Shown one piece after another: positions 11,889-23,754 of a stretch of 64,000 bases of DNA (positions are counted from its first letter, which is position 1; each line of letters opens with the position of its first letter). The stretch comes from Ovis canadensis (Eukaryota > Chordata > Mammalia > Artiodactyla > Bovidae), in NCBI RefSeq assembly GCF_042477335.2, contig NC_091247.1, positions 43,702,501 to 43,766,500 of the forward strand. The letters run 5' to 3'. The position numbers were made by a program, and so were the translations under genes. Below the pieces are notes generated by a model, which worked only from the letters and a program-made list of their open reading frames with translations, did no database searches and was not told the DNA's origin.

Positions 11889-12096
11889 TGGTGGTTGTTG
11901 TTTAATCACTAAGTTGTGTCCAACTCTTTTGCGACCCCATGGACTGTAGCCCGCCAGGCTCCTCTGTCCATGGGATTTCCCAGGCAAGAATACTGGAATG
12001 GGTTGCTCCAGGGAATCTTCCCAACCCAAGGATTGAACCCTCATCTCCTGCACTGGCAGGAGGATTCTTTACCACTGAGCCACCAGAGAAACCCAC
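11889..12096 (-). mobile_element. Bov-tA-type SINE
   Basis: Reverse-complement Bov tail ('ttgcgaccccatggactgta') and tRNA-like head ('ttctttaccactgagccacc'). Confidence 0.88.
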
Positions 12097-12271
12097 CTTG
12101 TTGTTACCTTAACCATATTTAAGCATTCAGAAGGAGGAACAAGTTTAAGGAAGACAAGATTAGGACACTTTTAGATATGCTGTGAGTTGGAGATGCCTTT
12201 ATACTATTGGTGAAAATGTCTAATAGGTAATGAGATAGAAATAGGCTATTTATATACTATTATTGTTCAGT

Positions 12272-12405
12272 CCTGGAGAAGGAAATGACAACCCACTCCA
12301 GTAGTCTTGCCTGGAGAATCCGATAGACAGAGGAGCCTGGCAGGCTATAGTCCGTACGGTCGCAAAGAGTTGGACACAACTGAAGCAACTTAGCACGCAC
12401 ATTGT
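12272..12405 (+). mobile_element. Bov-A SINE monomer
   Basis: Starts 'ctggagaaggaaatgacaac' and ends 'agttggacacaactgaagca'; a single A monomer without tRNA head. Confidence 0.88.
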
Positions 12406-12994
12406 TCAACCTAGGACACTTTTGAGATTGAAACAGGGTGCTGTTACTAATTATGCCAGGACAAGAATATATTAGGTATGACCCTGACAAACTGGGATAT
12501 ATGTATGGTCTTTCTCTATATAAAGCTCAGATACGAACCTCAAAGAGAAAGGTCTAGAATGTGATTAATGATTTGTGAATCATCAGCATATAGATGCCCT
12601 GAGAGTGGGTGAAGTTACCTCATGAAGATTCCGATATCCTAACCATCATCCACTCACCTTTGTAATCTTGTCTGGTCCCAAATTGCAGTAGGGGATGATT
12701 ATTTTTTAAAGAGAAGACCTATAGGTTTATAGGGTAAGAGGAAGAGGAGCCAACAAAGGAACAAGTAACCAGAGAGATAAGAACCAGGAGTTCAACCAGA
12801 GTTACTGAAAGAAATGGTTGGAGGCAGTCATTAATATCAAATGCTATAGATAGGTGTTCAGTCAGTGAGGAACTGAGAAGTCTCCAGTGGCTTGGCATTT
12901 AGGGAGTAATGGTGCTCTTTCCAGAGGTGGTCAGTATAGTTTTTTTGTGAAGCCAGAGGAAGTAGGTGGAACTGAAACCATGAAGGGTAAGGAC

Positions 12995-13201
12995 AGCAGT
13001 TGTTGTTAGCTGGTAAGTCGTGTCTGGCTCTTTGCAACCCCGTGGACTGTAGCGCTTCAGTCTCTGTCCATGAGACTTCCCAGGGAAGAATACTGGAGCG
13101 GGTTGCCATTTCCTTCTCCAGGGGATCTTTCCAACCCAAGGATCGAACCTGGGTCTCCTGCATTGTCAGGAGACAATGCCTTTACCTCTGAGCCACCAGG
13201 A
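12995..13201 (-). mobile_element. Bov-tA-type SINE
   Basis: Reverse-complement Bov tail and head ('ctttacctctgagccaccag'). Confidence 0.88.
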
Positions 13202-13330
13202 GCCACCAACATTCCCGCAGCATTGAAGCAGGGGAGGGCCGTTTCTTGTTTTAAAAGTGAAGAGGGAGAACACCAAGTCTGTAATTTATTGACTGCAGGA
13301 AGGAGCCAATAGAGAGGGCAAGACTGAGTC

Positions 13331-14481
13331 TGCAGTCATATTTAAGCTGTTTTACTCAGCCCAATTTTCTTGTCTGGAGTACCTGTGCTGTACTATAGTT
13401 GAATGCCACCACTCTGTTCCAGTAGCAGTCACCGAGACTTTAAAAACCATTCATTAGATGTTTTTCTATTTAGTTGGCTTGGGATCTAGGTTTTTCTCCC
13501 TCTTTTTCACTACAGACTCAACATGTGAGCCTTTGAATACAATATATGTCTTCTAGATGCATTGATTTGCTGACATGTCACTGGCAAAGTGTTGATAACC
13601 CATCCGTTTAGGTTTATGGGTTGATATGATAGTGTCTTTGTTGATAGATTTAGAAACATACACTGCAGATGAAAATATCCTCTTGGGATGTATATATGTG
13701 CGTTTATGTGGTATTGTATGTATTAGAAGGAAAAGTGAGTTTTACACTGAGAGTTGTTTTTTTTTTTTTCCCCCTTTTTGAGAAGCTCCATTAAGGAAAA
13801 AAATGTTAAGTTTCAGAATAGAAACGGTTCGGTTTCTGACCTGCTACCTCATAGTAAGAAGCTTAGTTGTAAGGTTAACTTTCTCAGAGAGAAGGCAGGG
13901 ACAGCAGCAAAAGGAACAGGAAGGTTTAATTGCTCTGCAAAGGCCCAAACATGCTCTGAAAAGTAAAGATTTCAGGCTTAATGTGCACGGAACAAAAGGC
14001 CGTTGTGAGCTGTGTATAAGAGTTGGTGAGAGTTTGTATTCTGCCCCTTTTTTCTGTGGGAGTTATTTCCTGTTGTTGACTAGAGTTCTTTATTTAGAAC
14101 CACCTAGCTTCAGAATGCCTGCTAGTGAGCAGAAAAGTGTGTATTTAAAACATAGGCTTATTTCAAGACAGTCTCTGAAAAAAAAAGTTACACTACCCAT
14201 GCGCTGAGAGAGCACCACCTTCCCAGAGATCAAGAGGGTATGGGGGCTTTATTCCTATAACCCTGCATGGAGGGTCACAAAAAAGAGAATCAGAATGCAT
14301 TTGAGGTAGCTGTAAATGGTCAACTGAACACCCTGTGGAAGATAGTTCACCAGGAAAGAGTGTTTTTGTTGTTTTTTTAAAAAACAAAACAAGATTTCAC
14401 TTTTTAGGGCTAGATGCATGTTAAGGAAGTAACAGGAAGCCTTACACATTTTGTAAGGAAGCTTTTATCCTTTCTAGCACG
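13331..14481. other. No gene seen
   Basis: AT-rich sequence with T- and A-runs (13754-13770, about 14178-14186, 14370s). Overlapping + frames at 13754-14207 have no recognised domain and no coding composition. Confidence 0.5.
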
Positions 14482-14682
14482 GGTGGGCTGCTGTCCATAG
14501 GATCGCACAGAGTCGGAAACGACTGAAGCGACTTAGCATGCATGCATGCATTGGAGAGGGAAATGGCAACTCACTCCAGTATTCTTGCCTGGAGAATCCC
14601 AGGACAGAGGAGCCTGGTGGGCTGCCATCTATGGGGTCGCAGGACGCAACTAAAGCGACTTAGCAGCAGCAGCGGCAGCATG
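14482..14682 (+). mobile_element. Bov-A2 SINE, partial first monomer
   Basis: End of one A monomer, an ATGC-repeat linker ('gcatgcatgcatgcattgga') and a complete second monomer ending in an (AGC)n run. Confidence 0.85.
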
Positions 14683-14847
14683 ATAGAAGTTAGCCTGACG
14701 GGTGAGAAATACACCCCAAATACTGGCTTTAAACCTATTATTCTGTTATACTTGCCTTGTCAGTTGGGCTTCTTATTAAAAACTTTCGGTTACGCTAGCA
14801 TCGTCATTGAATTTTGCAGTCTGTTATTAAGAGAGAGAAGGGCAGGA

Positions 14848-14912
14848 TGCATGTGCATGTGTGGTCAGTCGAGTCTGACTCTGTGATCCCATGGACTGTA
14901 GTCTGCCAGTCG
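14848..14912 (-). mobile_element. Bov SINE fragment
   Basis: Short reverse-complement piece of the Bov tail ('gatcccatggactgtagtct'). Confidence 0.75.
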
Positions 14913-15588
14913 TATCAAATGTGTAAAAGGAATTAGGTCATTACTGAAATAATGAAGATAAATGCATGAAATATAAATATTACCCATTGCTTTATTAATA
15001 GATATTACAAGTTGTGGGGAAAAAAACCTTACAAAGTTCTATTGCATGGGAACCATAAGAAAGAAAGGGGAAAAAATGTGTCTTTTAATGTCTTGAAATC
15101 TAAAACATTACTACAACATATTTGTTTGCTTTTCATGTTTTTAACAAATTAAATTTTGTAGTATCTCTCTCTGATTCTTTTACTCCTCCGTTTATGAAGA
15201 TTAACCACTTTCCTGAATGGTTTTGGTCTCTAATGTTTTTATTCTATAATTACATTCATCTGTATTGATAAACAATATATAGCATTGTTTTGCATGTTTT
15301 AAAGTATTTTATATAAATGATATTATACTGTACATACTTTACAACTGGCTTTATTTTACTCAACATTATGTTTTTGAGATTTAACCACGTTGATATTTGG
15401 TAACTTTAGTATTTCTTAACCACCGTAGCTTTCAAATGTATTGATTAATTTTCCTTTAGCAATTACAAGCAAAGCTACTATAAACATTCTTCTATGTCTC
15501 CATGCGGGATGAAAACAAGAGTCTCTCTAGATTTAGCCCTTCTCATCCCGAATTCCTCCAGAAAATTAAGCCCCAGTACCCTAAGGCA

Positions 15589-15721
15589 GAGGAGGGCATG
15601 GCAGCCTACTCCAGTATTCTTGCCTGGAGAATCCTCATGGAGAGAAGACCTGGTGGGGTGCAGTCCATGGGGTCGCAAAGAGTCAGAAATGACTGAGTGA
15701 CTAGGCACACATGCAACGCAT
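15589..15721 (+). mobile_element. Bov-A SINE with 9-bp target-site duplication
   Basis: A single Bov-A monomer flanked by CCTAAGGCA at 15580-15588 and 15722-15730. Confidence 0.9.
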
Positions 15722-16510
15722 CCTAAGGCATTTGTTGTGTATAATGAATTGTCTTCTGTCCTCTAAGTCTAGAATGGTTCATGCTTGGGGCTAGAGCTGG
15801 AGACTGACACCTGCTCGTAAGAGTGATCACACCAATCTCTATGTAATTCTTGAGTTCAATGGGGAGGTTCGAAATCAGCCCTGATGGGGTATTTACACCA
15901 CAGAAATCAGCAAATGCTTCAAAAAGGGCTTCTTTCCTTCTTTCCCTATTCTCCACCCCCACCCCAACCCCAGCCAGTTGTTAAACATTTACTAGCAACC
16001 ACTGGTTCTTACCTTTATACCACCCTTGGGAGAATTGAGGAAATAGTCACTTGAATTCTTTTCTGTAGGGCTTATTTTCTCATGGAACCCTCATGGAGAA
16101 AGACTGCAGGTATGTGGGCAGTGTGTGTGCATGTCCAGCTCCACTAGCTAATGTCACATTATCTCCAAAGTGGTCAAGTGGAGAGCTGTGAACTAACCTT
16201 TTATAATTTGCATTTTTCCTATAACTGAGGAGATTGAGTATCTCTTCACATTTGTTGGATATTTGAGTTTCCTCCTTTTACCCATTTTCTGTTGGTTTTA
16301 TATTAAAAAAAAAAAACTAACTCAGAGTTCTTTTTTACTTCTGAGTATTAATCTTTTGCTGATTATATGAATTATATACCATCACTTGACAGTCTTTCAC
16401 TTATCTTTATTTTGTTTATCTTTTGTTTTGTTTAATGGATGTTTAATTTTTAATATAGTCCAAGTTATTGGTCTTTTTCTTTATAGTTTGTGCATTGGCT
16501 GTCTTATTTC

Positions 16511-16630
16511 TTTTCTTTTGCCTGTTCCAGGTGGCATGTGGGATTTTAGTTCCCCAACCACAGACTGAACCCACGCCCCTGCATTAGAATCATGAAGTCT
16601 TAACTACTAGAACGCCATAGAAGGCCCTGG
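16511..16630 (-). mobile_element. CHR-type cetartiodactyl SINE
   Basis: 'gtggcatgtgggattttagt', 'ccacagactgaacccacgcc', 'gaagtcttaactactag' is the reverse complement of the tRNA-derived CHR SINE. It sits inside the L1 copy. Confidence 0.7.
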
Positions 16631-16639
16631 CTATTTTGT

Positions 16640-17100
16640 TTCTGAATAGTCAAAGTCTCAGCCGGAAACAGTATTCCACTCAAATGATTCAACTAAAGAG
16701 ACATAAATGGAGGGACTTTTGACAGAGATGTGACAAAACCTGAAGCATGGAAGACCAAGAACTTAGATCTTACTGTCCTCAGGTCTGCAGGGGAAAGGGG
16801 AGGAAATGGTGTTGCTAGAGTCTGTGAGAGTGAGTGCCCTGGAGAAAGGGCCACCTGCAGAAGCTGTGGCTATGGAGGGATGGGTCCTGCTGTAACAGGA
16901 GCCCAAAGTAGGAAGGAGCAAGGAAGAAATAGCCCAAGCTCTCTCCCCTCTGACCCACTGGTCTCTTTTTGGTACCTTCCTGTTGAGGAATCCAGCTGGA
17001 AGCCGGTTGGCAAAGGAGCTTTGTCCCTAGGGGTCCACATTTCCAGGCACAGAGCAAAGAAGAGAATTAATCTTACATTAATTCTGAGAGACTGAGAATA
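16640..17100. other. Unresolved insertion within the L1 copy
   Basis: About 460 bases of balanced composition separate two contiguous parts of the antisense L1. No family recognised; the length suits a solo LTR or an ERV fragment, but terminal TG...CA and target-site repeats were not established. Frames in both strands here are unsupported. Confidence 0.4.
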
Positions 17101-17720
17101 ATCATACATTCCTTATTCTGAGCCCATAAATATATTTTCCTGTATTCTCTCCTAAATGTTTTTAAGTTTTGTTTCACATATTTAGACATTAGTCCACCTG
17201 AAATATATATATATATATTTTAATATGAGCTACCTAATTTTATTTTTCATGCAGGTATCCAGGTGACCTTTAGTCATTTATTGAATAGCCTATTCTTTCC
17301 CACTGATTTGTTGCCTCACCTCTGTCATAAACTTTATGTGTACATACATGTGTGGGTCTGTTTCTGCACTCTCGATGCTGTTCTGCTGATCTATTTATAC
17401 CTTGCCAACACCAATCTGCTTTAATTACTAGAACTTTATAATAAGCCTTGATATCTGTTAGGCCACATCCTCCATCTTGTTCTTTAAACTTATTAAAGCT
17501 ATCTTTTGTCCTTTGTTATTCCAGATGATTTCTGGATTTGCTTAAGTTCCATGGGCAGCGGGGAGGGGAACATTGGGATTTAAGTTGGAATCACATTTAA
17601 TTTATTGATGTGTTTTGGGGAGACTTGAATAGTATTAAGTATTCTTGTCCATAAATGGTGTGGCTCTCCATTAACTCTTTTCATCTGATGAACTTTTGGA
17701 AAGGTGTCTATTTTCTCACT

Positions 17721-20700
17721 TTTCATTTTTGGTTGTAATGTGGAAATAGTAATTCTGGAGTCTTTATCTTTAGAGCTTTTTTTTTTTTTTAATCGCTAAA
17801 ACTGAAAGCATGATGTCTAACAGTTCTAAAGTGGTAACAAATTAGGATTGATTGAAAATGAATGTCTGATTCATCAAAATTCTTTTCAACCTTTTATAAT
17901 TTGGGCTTTAATTTCTTAAAGAAAAGTAAACAAATATAAATGATGTTCAAATTACCATTACTATTCCCACAAAAGCTGTTTATCAGCTGTCCCAGTATGT
18001 ACTATGCTGCCCTCTGCGTTATGAGGGCAAATGAATCACTGTAGCCAAAGTCAGGGAATCTGACACTTTTTCAATGAGTTTTTCTTTTTTTTTAATTTGA
18101 TATGACTTTCATATGTGTATTTTCTTCTAAAACAATCATCTTTAGGAACAACTAAATACACGCATTGTTTGAGCAAACTCAAATTTGTGAAGTGTACATT
18201 ATTTGTAACAGAACAGAACGGCAGTGGGCGTCAATGCTATAGATGATATTCTCGTGGTATTTGCTGCCATCCCCTCTCCTTTCTAAATTTGGTGTTACAG
18301 ATTCAACTTCTGTTTTCAAAAAGGGAAGTTGCATATAGCTCATTCACACTATTATTTTCTCCTTAAAAGCCAGTTTCTCTGATAATTGACCATTTAAGGA
18401 GTTTCATACACCTCAAACAAGACTTCTCTAAAGACAGCAGTTTTGAAATAAATATTACTTAGAAAGATAATCTTCAATATTTAAAGCATGTTTAGGAAAA
18501 CCATTGACGAGTTGCACAAATGTATCTAATGTAACATTGCTGTTTATCTGAATAGTTTACCTTGGTTTCTTCCTACTCGGCTTTCACTTTGCCTTTCTGA
18601 AATTTTAAATATAAAAATATTTTAATTGAAAATATATATTTTTTCAATTTAAAGAAAATATTAAATTGGACAGTTAGATAATTTTGGAAAAGTCTTGCTT
18701 ATTCTGGCAACATGTCTTTAAAGAACAATTCTGCATTGGTGACTAAAAGATAAAGTCTTGCTTAAGTGTTCCCTCTCCTCCAGAAAACCAATAAAGATTC
18801 ACAGTGGCAAAGTACTGATCCACTTTTTTGTTGTATGCACTGTTTCCATTTAAACTGTGTTCTCTGCCCACGTGTGTATTTTTAATGATATTTCATAGTA
18901 TCATACTTCATAGTCTGAAGTCAGAGGTATTTCCTGGGCATCTATACACATTTAAAGCTTTGACCTTTTTTTCACATCTCAAAGTAGAAGTTTTATATCT
19001 GGGACTTCAAAAAGTGGCTTAAATTTGTTATTTACACTCCCCAAATCACCTTACTTCTCTTAAATGACCTCTTTACTCATAGGTGATTTAAAGGTACACA
19101 ATCTTAGATCTCTTTTACAACAGATATGAGAATGTGTGTCACAGAAAATAGGATGGGAAGTTGATTTTATATTCTTCCAAACTCCTCTGTGGAGGTAGTC
19201 CCCATTGTAGCCACCTTTTCATAGACTCTTAGCTCTGGGAAGGGGCTACAGGAACCTTTGGGCCCTAGTGCCTCATCTGGCGGGAGGTGGGCACAGCCCT
19301 CGAGATGGGAAGGCCCTGATTCAGCTTCCTTGCTGACTGTGGCTGAAGAACTAACTACACTTGAGATCTTCTAACTAACCACATGTGCTCTTTTCACCAG
19401 AACCAGTGCTAATCCTAAATCTGTGACATGGCAGATTAAGAAACTAAAAAGTCAGTGATCAATCATAGTGATTTATTTGTACAAGATCTTCAAACTCCTA
19501 CTCCAAGACTCAGGCTTGATGATCTGGAAGCTGCACAATTTCTAACATTCATACAAGTTTTCTAGGGAAGCCAGAAGTGCCGGTACCTTGAAAAGAAGGT
19601 GAATTGCTCAAGAAGGGAGCATGGTTTATGGACAGGAAACCAGGGTCAACATGCAGATAGGCCAGCTTGTAGAGGCTAGAGAGGGAACTGAGGACAAGGA
19701 GAGAGGTTTCTGAGGAGCACCCACCAGCCGTGGAGGAGCAGCATCTGGCAGGAAGGGAGCACTGAAGAGTTGTCACTAGGGAAGGCTTTCTCTTTCCAGC
19801 TGAGAAAAGGTGAAAGCAAAAGCCAGAGTGTCTAAGGAGAGCCACTCCATTTATCAGAGGATTTTACCAGGAAATAGTGGCCGGTGAAGTAGGGAGGAAA
19901 CTTATGCTCAACAGAAGCCATCTTGTCTAGAAATAGAAGGGACGAATCAAAGATGCCAGAAAAAAGTTTCAGGAGCGTCTTATTCCAATATCATCATTAA
20001 GATTTTGTTCTAAATTAGGATTTAAATATTGTCAGATCTTTAAAAGAGAAAAAGGCGTGTTCACTAACAGGAAAATGACCCTCTCTCAGAACACAAGGGA
20101 CTGTCATTGCAAAGCAGCCTAGTAACAGTGAGGGAAACTGCGAGAGTGGCTCTTCACTGGAGTTGAAGCTCTACTCTTGTGAAGCATGACTGCAAGGACA
20201 GGCAGGAGAAAGCCTGACGTGAGAAGGTGGGCAAAGAGATGGAGAAGACTTTACAGAGGCAGATGAGTTAACCGGTTCCTTTGGTGCCAACAAGTTTTAA
20301 CTTGCTAGTGGCTGAAAAGTTCTGAACCTGTTCATGCTGTCTTTGTGAGAGTGTTCATTAGTTTTCCTAGTCATCCTATCCTGTGTCAACTCTCTGATAA
20401 TCAGTTAGGTAATGTGGGACTTCGAGACTTTATTTAGAAGATTTATTAATAGATTTCAGTGATCAGTGAATGGGAAGTCCGCATTCAGTTAGACTCTCTG
20501 TATTTTCCATGAAAAGATGATTTAACCCAGCTGGCTATATTATTGTGTTTAATAACTGAAACATTTATGGGGGGGCATAAGATCAATATTTCCAAGGTAT
20601 ATAGATGGATGATTGACTGGGATTTCTTGTGGAACTTGAAAGATAAAACATAATAAAGGAGAAAGGTTAAGTCTGAAAACTGTTGTGAAGTCTTTCTCAG

Positions 20701-22560
20701 TTTATATAGCTAGCTTGTCCGTGTGTCAATTCTTTGGTGCATATTAATTAAGTGCTAAAAGTGGCCTTCAGTTAGTGCAGTCATCTGGTTGTTTGCAAGA
20801 CGTGAGGGTACAGAAACTTTCAAGAGAAGCAGTGAAGTGCAAACTAGTACCCCGAACCACAAAGCAATGTTGAGAAGTACCTCTCTGAAATTAAACTCAT
20901 GAGTATTTTTAAAAATTATCATCACAGTCCTATACTTACAAGAGCAGTGTTTCTTTTCTCCCTAAACAGATATGTTCCTGATAGTTAAGTGTGGATGACT
21001 GGCCTAATTTCTTGTATGTGCAAGTGAGAGGGAGAAACTCTAAATCCTGAGGGTAGGATTATTTTAAATGGGCTTTTAAGTGTCCCAGAGAGTGAAAGTG
21101 TGAAAACCATACTTATGTGTTCACTAAGCATTTCTTGCTCATTTGCTAGGAATAAACAATATTTTTTAAAAAATCATGCATACTAAAGGGAAAGGGAGTT
21201 GACTTCAAAAACTCTGGGAGGGCCTTTCCTTAGCCTCATGGAGTTGGATTCCCAGGGCCAGGCAGGAATTGCTGGGCTGGGCTGAGGGGGGACTCTACCC
21301 TAGGGGAAGGGACTGTGTACCACCTGGTGAGGGACCACATGAACAGGTGTTCAAATGGCCACTTCATGCTTTGACTTCTTGGTAAAAGATGCCAGAATAT
21401 CAAAGTGGGGAAAGTGGGACACATATATAACACAGATACCTATATATAACATATATAAAATGATAAGGCATTTACCTTCACAAGTATGGGAAGGTGAAAA
21501 ATATTTTACCTCAGAACTCAGATTGCTTTCCTAAGAACTCAGACCTTTCCTGAGCACACACAGAATTCGTGCTTTAGCAAAATCATGCATCCACTCTGGA
21601 GGCACACAAATTGTCACTTTGATCTTTAGTTCTTCCAGTAATTCATCTGCTAGAAAATATCCAAGTGTCACAAAAATTGTGCAAGTCTAACTTGCTGCTC
21701 ACTTCAATTCATGAATAACAGTTTAAATTTGTTTTAAATTCAAGAGAGCCTCTGGCCTCTGCTACAGAGAGATCACAGTATTGCAGCTTCTATTTCGATG
21801 GCTTCTCTTTAAAGTGAGTGGGTTGTTCGGAAATTGTTAGTAGTGTCCTCTCTGAAAGGCAGAATTCTGGAAATGAAAAATATCTTGGCCTCATGGCAAA
21901 ATGTTTGAATACTGTGCCACTTAGGCACAAACTGAGCAGGATGCGCTGAGGGCCTGGACCACGACTTCCATGATGAGTAATTTGGAATGCCATTGTAATG
22001 AAAATTTCCAAAGATATCCACAAATCATTAGCTTTTAGCACTGGCTGTACTTAAAAATGAAAAATCTGTGTAACCTTGTAATTATATCGAGGGTCCAGTA
22101 AAAAATCTTTTTGATTCCCTTTCAAGATAAAACAAGAAACATTTCTCCTCTACCAACATTTTAGCCCAGATTTAATTTCAATAATATCGTCAATTTGATA
22201 GATAACAAATCATTACTGAACAGTTCCAATAGGTCTCAACTTATCTTGATGTTAACGACTTATAATCACCTTTATGTTAGGTCTTAAAGCTTTATTATCC
22301 TTAAATATAACTAGTATAGTGGACCATTAAATTCCAAAGAGATCTGAGACGATATTGATTGGGGTGGCAACCAAAATTTTAAGGTGCCTGAATTCCTTTT
22401 CGGAACATCTTTAAACTGAATGCGTATGTCATTTTTAAAATAATCATTAATTTTCCAGGGGAGGTCTCCTGTCCTAGGACTTCTAAATTTGCACCACACA
22501 CACAAGCCTCCCAAAACTAGTATAAATTTCCCTAATAAATATAAGGAGTTCAAAGCAGAA
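17721..22560. other. Intergenic DNA upstream of the CpG island; no gene seen
   Basis: Nearly 5 kb almost free of young ruminant repeats. It is AT-rich with a few homopolymer runs (for example T-runs near 17780 and 18090). Short frames such as 19549-19845 (-) and 21790-22041 (-) have no recognised domain. Low repeat density next to a promoter may mean conserved regulatory DNA, but this cannot be judged from one sequence. Confidence 0.5.
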
Positions 22561-23124
22561 CTTCTTAAGGAGAAGGAAAAGGCTATCGCTGTGAAACTGC
22601 GCCTAGGTACCCCCTGCGTCTTCAAGCCAGGCGTCCCTACCTGCGTGGGCTCTGCCGGGTTTGCACCGCGGCCGAAGCCTGCCACGAAGGCTGCAAAGTC
22701 GTTTCCCTCCTGTTCCGATGAGGTACTCGACTTGGTGACCATTTCAAGTGTTGGGCTGAGGACACCGCACTCAAGGGGAATTTGTCCCCACCTCCAGCCG
22801 GAGCCTTCATCCTACTTCTCGGACACTCTGAGGGCCGCTCGTATGTCCAGAGACGCAGGCATCGGAGAGCGTCTCAGCTGCGGAGGCGCGGCCCCCGCCC
22901 TCCCGGGACATGTCTCGAAAACCCCGCGGACAGCGTGGATACTGCGCCCCGGGGTCGGATTTTTCTCTTTCCCCATCCCCCCCAGCCCCCGGGACCCTGC
23001 CTGCCCGGCTAACCGGCCCCAAGTTGCAGAATAGCTGAGATGCTTGTCATATTTGCGGTCGCGCGACTCAGCGGGCTGTGCGCGCGCGGCACTCGTTGCC
23101 GCCTTTGTCACTAGCGGCTCCGTC

Positions 23125-23132
23125 ATTTGCAT
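23125..23132 (+). promoter_or_regulatory. POU octamer motif ATTTGCAT
   Basis: Exact octamer in the upstream part of the CpG island, about 20 bases from an inverted CCAAT box. Occupancy is unknown. Confidence 0.4.
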
Positions 23133-23150
23133 GAGTGGTCTGAGGGGATT

Positions 23151-23155
23151 ATTGG
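23151..23155 (-). promoter_or_regulatory. Inverted CCAAT box (ATTGG)
   Basis: ATTGG followed by TGG; NF-Y type motif upstream of the GC boxes. Confidence 0.35.
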
Positions 23156-23371
23156 TGGTTAGTTGTGGTCCCGTGGCCGGAGTGTCTCGTTTCCTCTCCC
23201 CTTCTCCTTAAGCTTTTCCTTAAGAGAAAATCAAGGGCGAGCCGGCTGGGAAGGGAGCCGTGGGCGGCGCTGCCACCCGGCGTCTCGCGTGCTCCGCCTG
23301 CCCCTTCCTGCTCCTGGGGCGGACGGGGCCCTGCTCGGCATTTATCGCGCCTCCCGGGACCGCCGGGGGAG

Positions 23372-23420
23372 GGGGCGGGGCCCGGCCGAGGGGGCGGGGC
23401 CTGGTGGTCGAGGGGCGGGG
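23372..23420 (+). promoter_or_regulatory. Three GC boxes (Sp/KLF sites)
   Basis: GGGGCGGGG occurs at 23372-23380, 23391-23399 and 23412-23420, spaced 19 and 21 bases apart, 70-120 bases upstream of the likely transcription start zone. The G-runs could also form a quadruplex. Confidence 0.6.
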
Positions 23421-23464
23421 CCTTCTGAGCCCGGGGCCCGGAGCTCGCGGGAGGCTCGCTGGCC

Positions 23465-23472
23465 GCACGTCA
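23465..23472 (-). promoter_or_regulatory. CRE-like site
   Basis: GCACGTCA on the + strand is TGACGTGC on the minus strand, a near match to the CREB/ATF site TGACGTCA. Confidence 0.35.
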
Positions 23473-23567
23473 CTCCTCCACAGCTAGTGCTGGAGCAGTG
23501 GCTGCCGCTCGCTCGGTCAGGGCGCCCCCTCCGCCCGCCTCCGGCTTCCTCCTCCGCTGCCTGCCTG

Positions 23568-23597
23568 CCGCCGCCGCCGCCGCCGCCTCCTCCTCCA
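23568..23597 (+). repeat. (CCG)n/(CTC)n microsatellite in promoter or 5' UTR
   Basis: Six CCG units followed by CTC repeats. If transcription begins near 23490 this is in the 5' UTR; if it begins downstream of the TATA-like element it is promoter DNA. Confidence 0.8.
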
Positions 23598-23603
23598 CCA
23601 TTG

Positions 23604-23609
23604 TATAAT
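23604..23609 (+). promoter_or_regulatory. TATA-like element TATAAT
   Basis: The only A/T-rich hexamer in this part of the island. It would place a start near 23635. CpG-island promoters often lack a working TATA box, so an upstream start near 23490 remains possible. Confidence 0.3.
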
Positions 23610-23646
23610 GCTCCGAGCGCGCAGGCAGAGGACGGCGGAGTCTTAG
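23608..23646 (+). other. Upstream ORF, 12 codons (if transcribed)
   Basis: ATG at 23608 runs 12 codons (MLRARRQRTAES) to TAG at 23644-23646. It is present in the mRNA only if transcription starts upstream of the TATA-like element. Confidence 0.35.
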
Positions 23647-23711
23647 CTTCGGTCTCGCCTCCTGCCCGCTCCTCGGCGCCACCCTTGGGCCCCCGGAGCG
23701 GGGGATTCCGC

Positions 23712-23726
23712 ATGGAGCGGGAGTAG
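23712..23726 (+). other. Upstream ORF, 4 codons (MERE)
   Basis: ATG with G at +4 but C at -3, then GAG CGG GAG TAG. It lies in exon 1 under either start-site model. Confidence 0.6.
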
Positions 23727-23754
23727 CTTGAGGAGTGGGCAGAAACCCCTCCCG

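Larger units (their letters stand above)
11661..13330 (-). mobile_element. L2/CR1-type LINE coding region, heavily decayed
   Basis: The minus-strand translation near 12810-12850 resembles a decayed reverse transcriptase 'LDLSAAFDTV' motif of L2/CR1 elements. Surrounding text ('aatcatcagcatatagatgc', 'gaggagccaacaaagg') matches the corresponding antisense consensus. Three Bov SINEs (11889-12096, 12272-12405, 12995-13201) are inserted in it. No usable frame remains. Confidence 0.45.
15170..17720 (-). mobile_element. Old L1 LINE 3' region, minus strand, interrupted
   Basis: Reverse complement of an L1 3' end in consensus order: 'ttttactcaacattatgttt' (about 15360), 'caaagctactataaacattc' (15470), 'acttttttacttctgagtat'-like text (16330), 'gtgtgggtctgtttctgcac' (17350), 'aagccttgatatctgttagg' (17440). 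Breaks between the blocks are occupied by a Bov SINE (15589-15721), a CHR SINE (16511-16630) and unresolved DNA (15722-16180, 16640-17100). Confidence 0.7.

Noticed and set aside
13754-14207. Overlapping frames of 70 and 134 codons
   Set aside because: AT-rich intergenic DNA with homopolymers, no domain or coding composition.
23517-23532. CTCF-like GGGCGCCCCCTCCGCC in the promoter
   Set aside because: Only the GGGGGCGC half fits; GC-rich promoter sequence gives such matches by chance.
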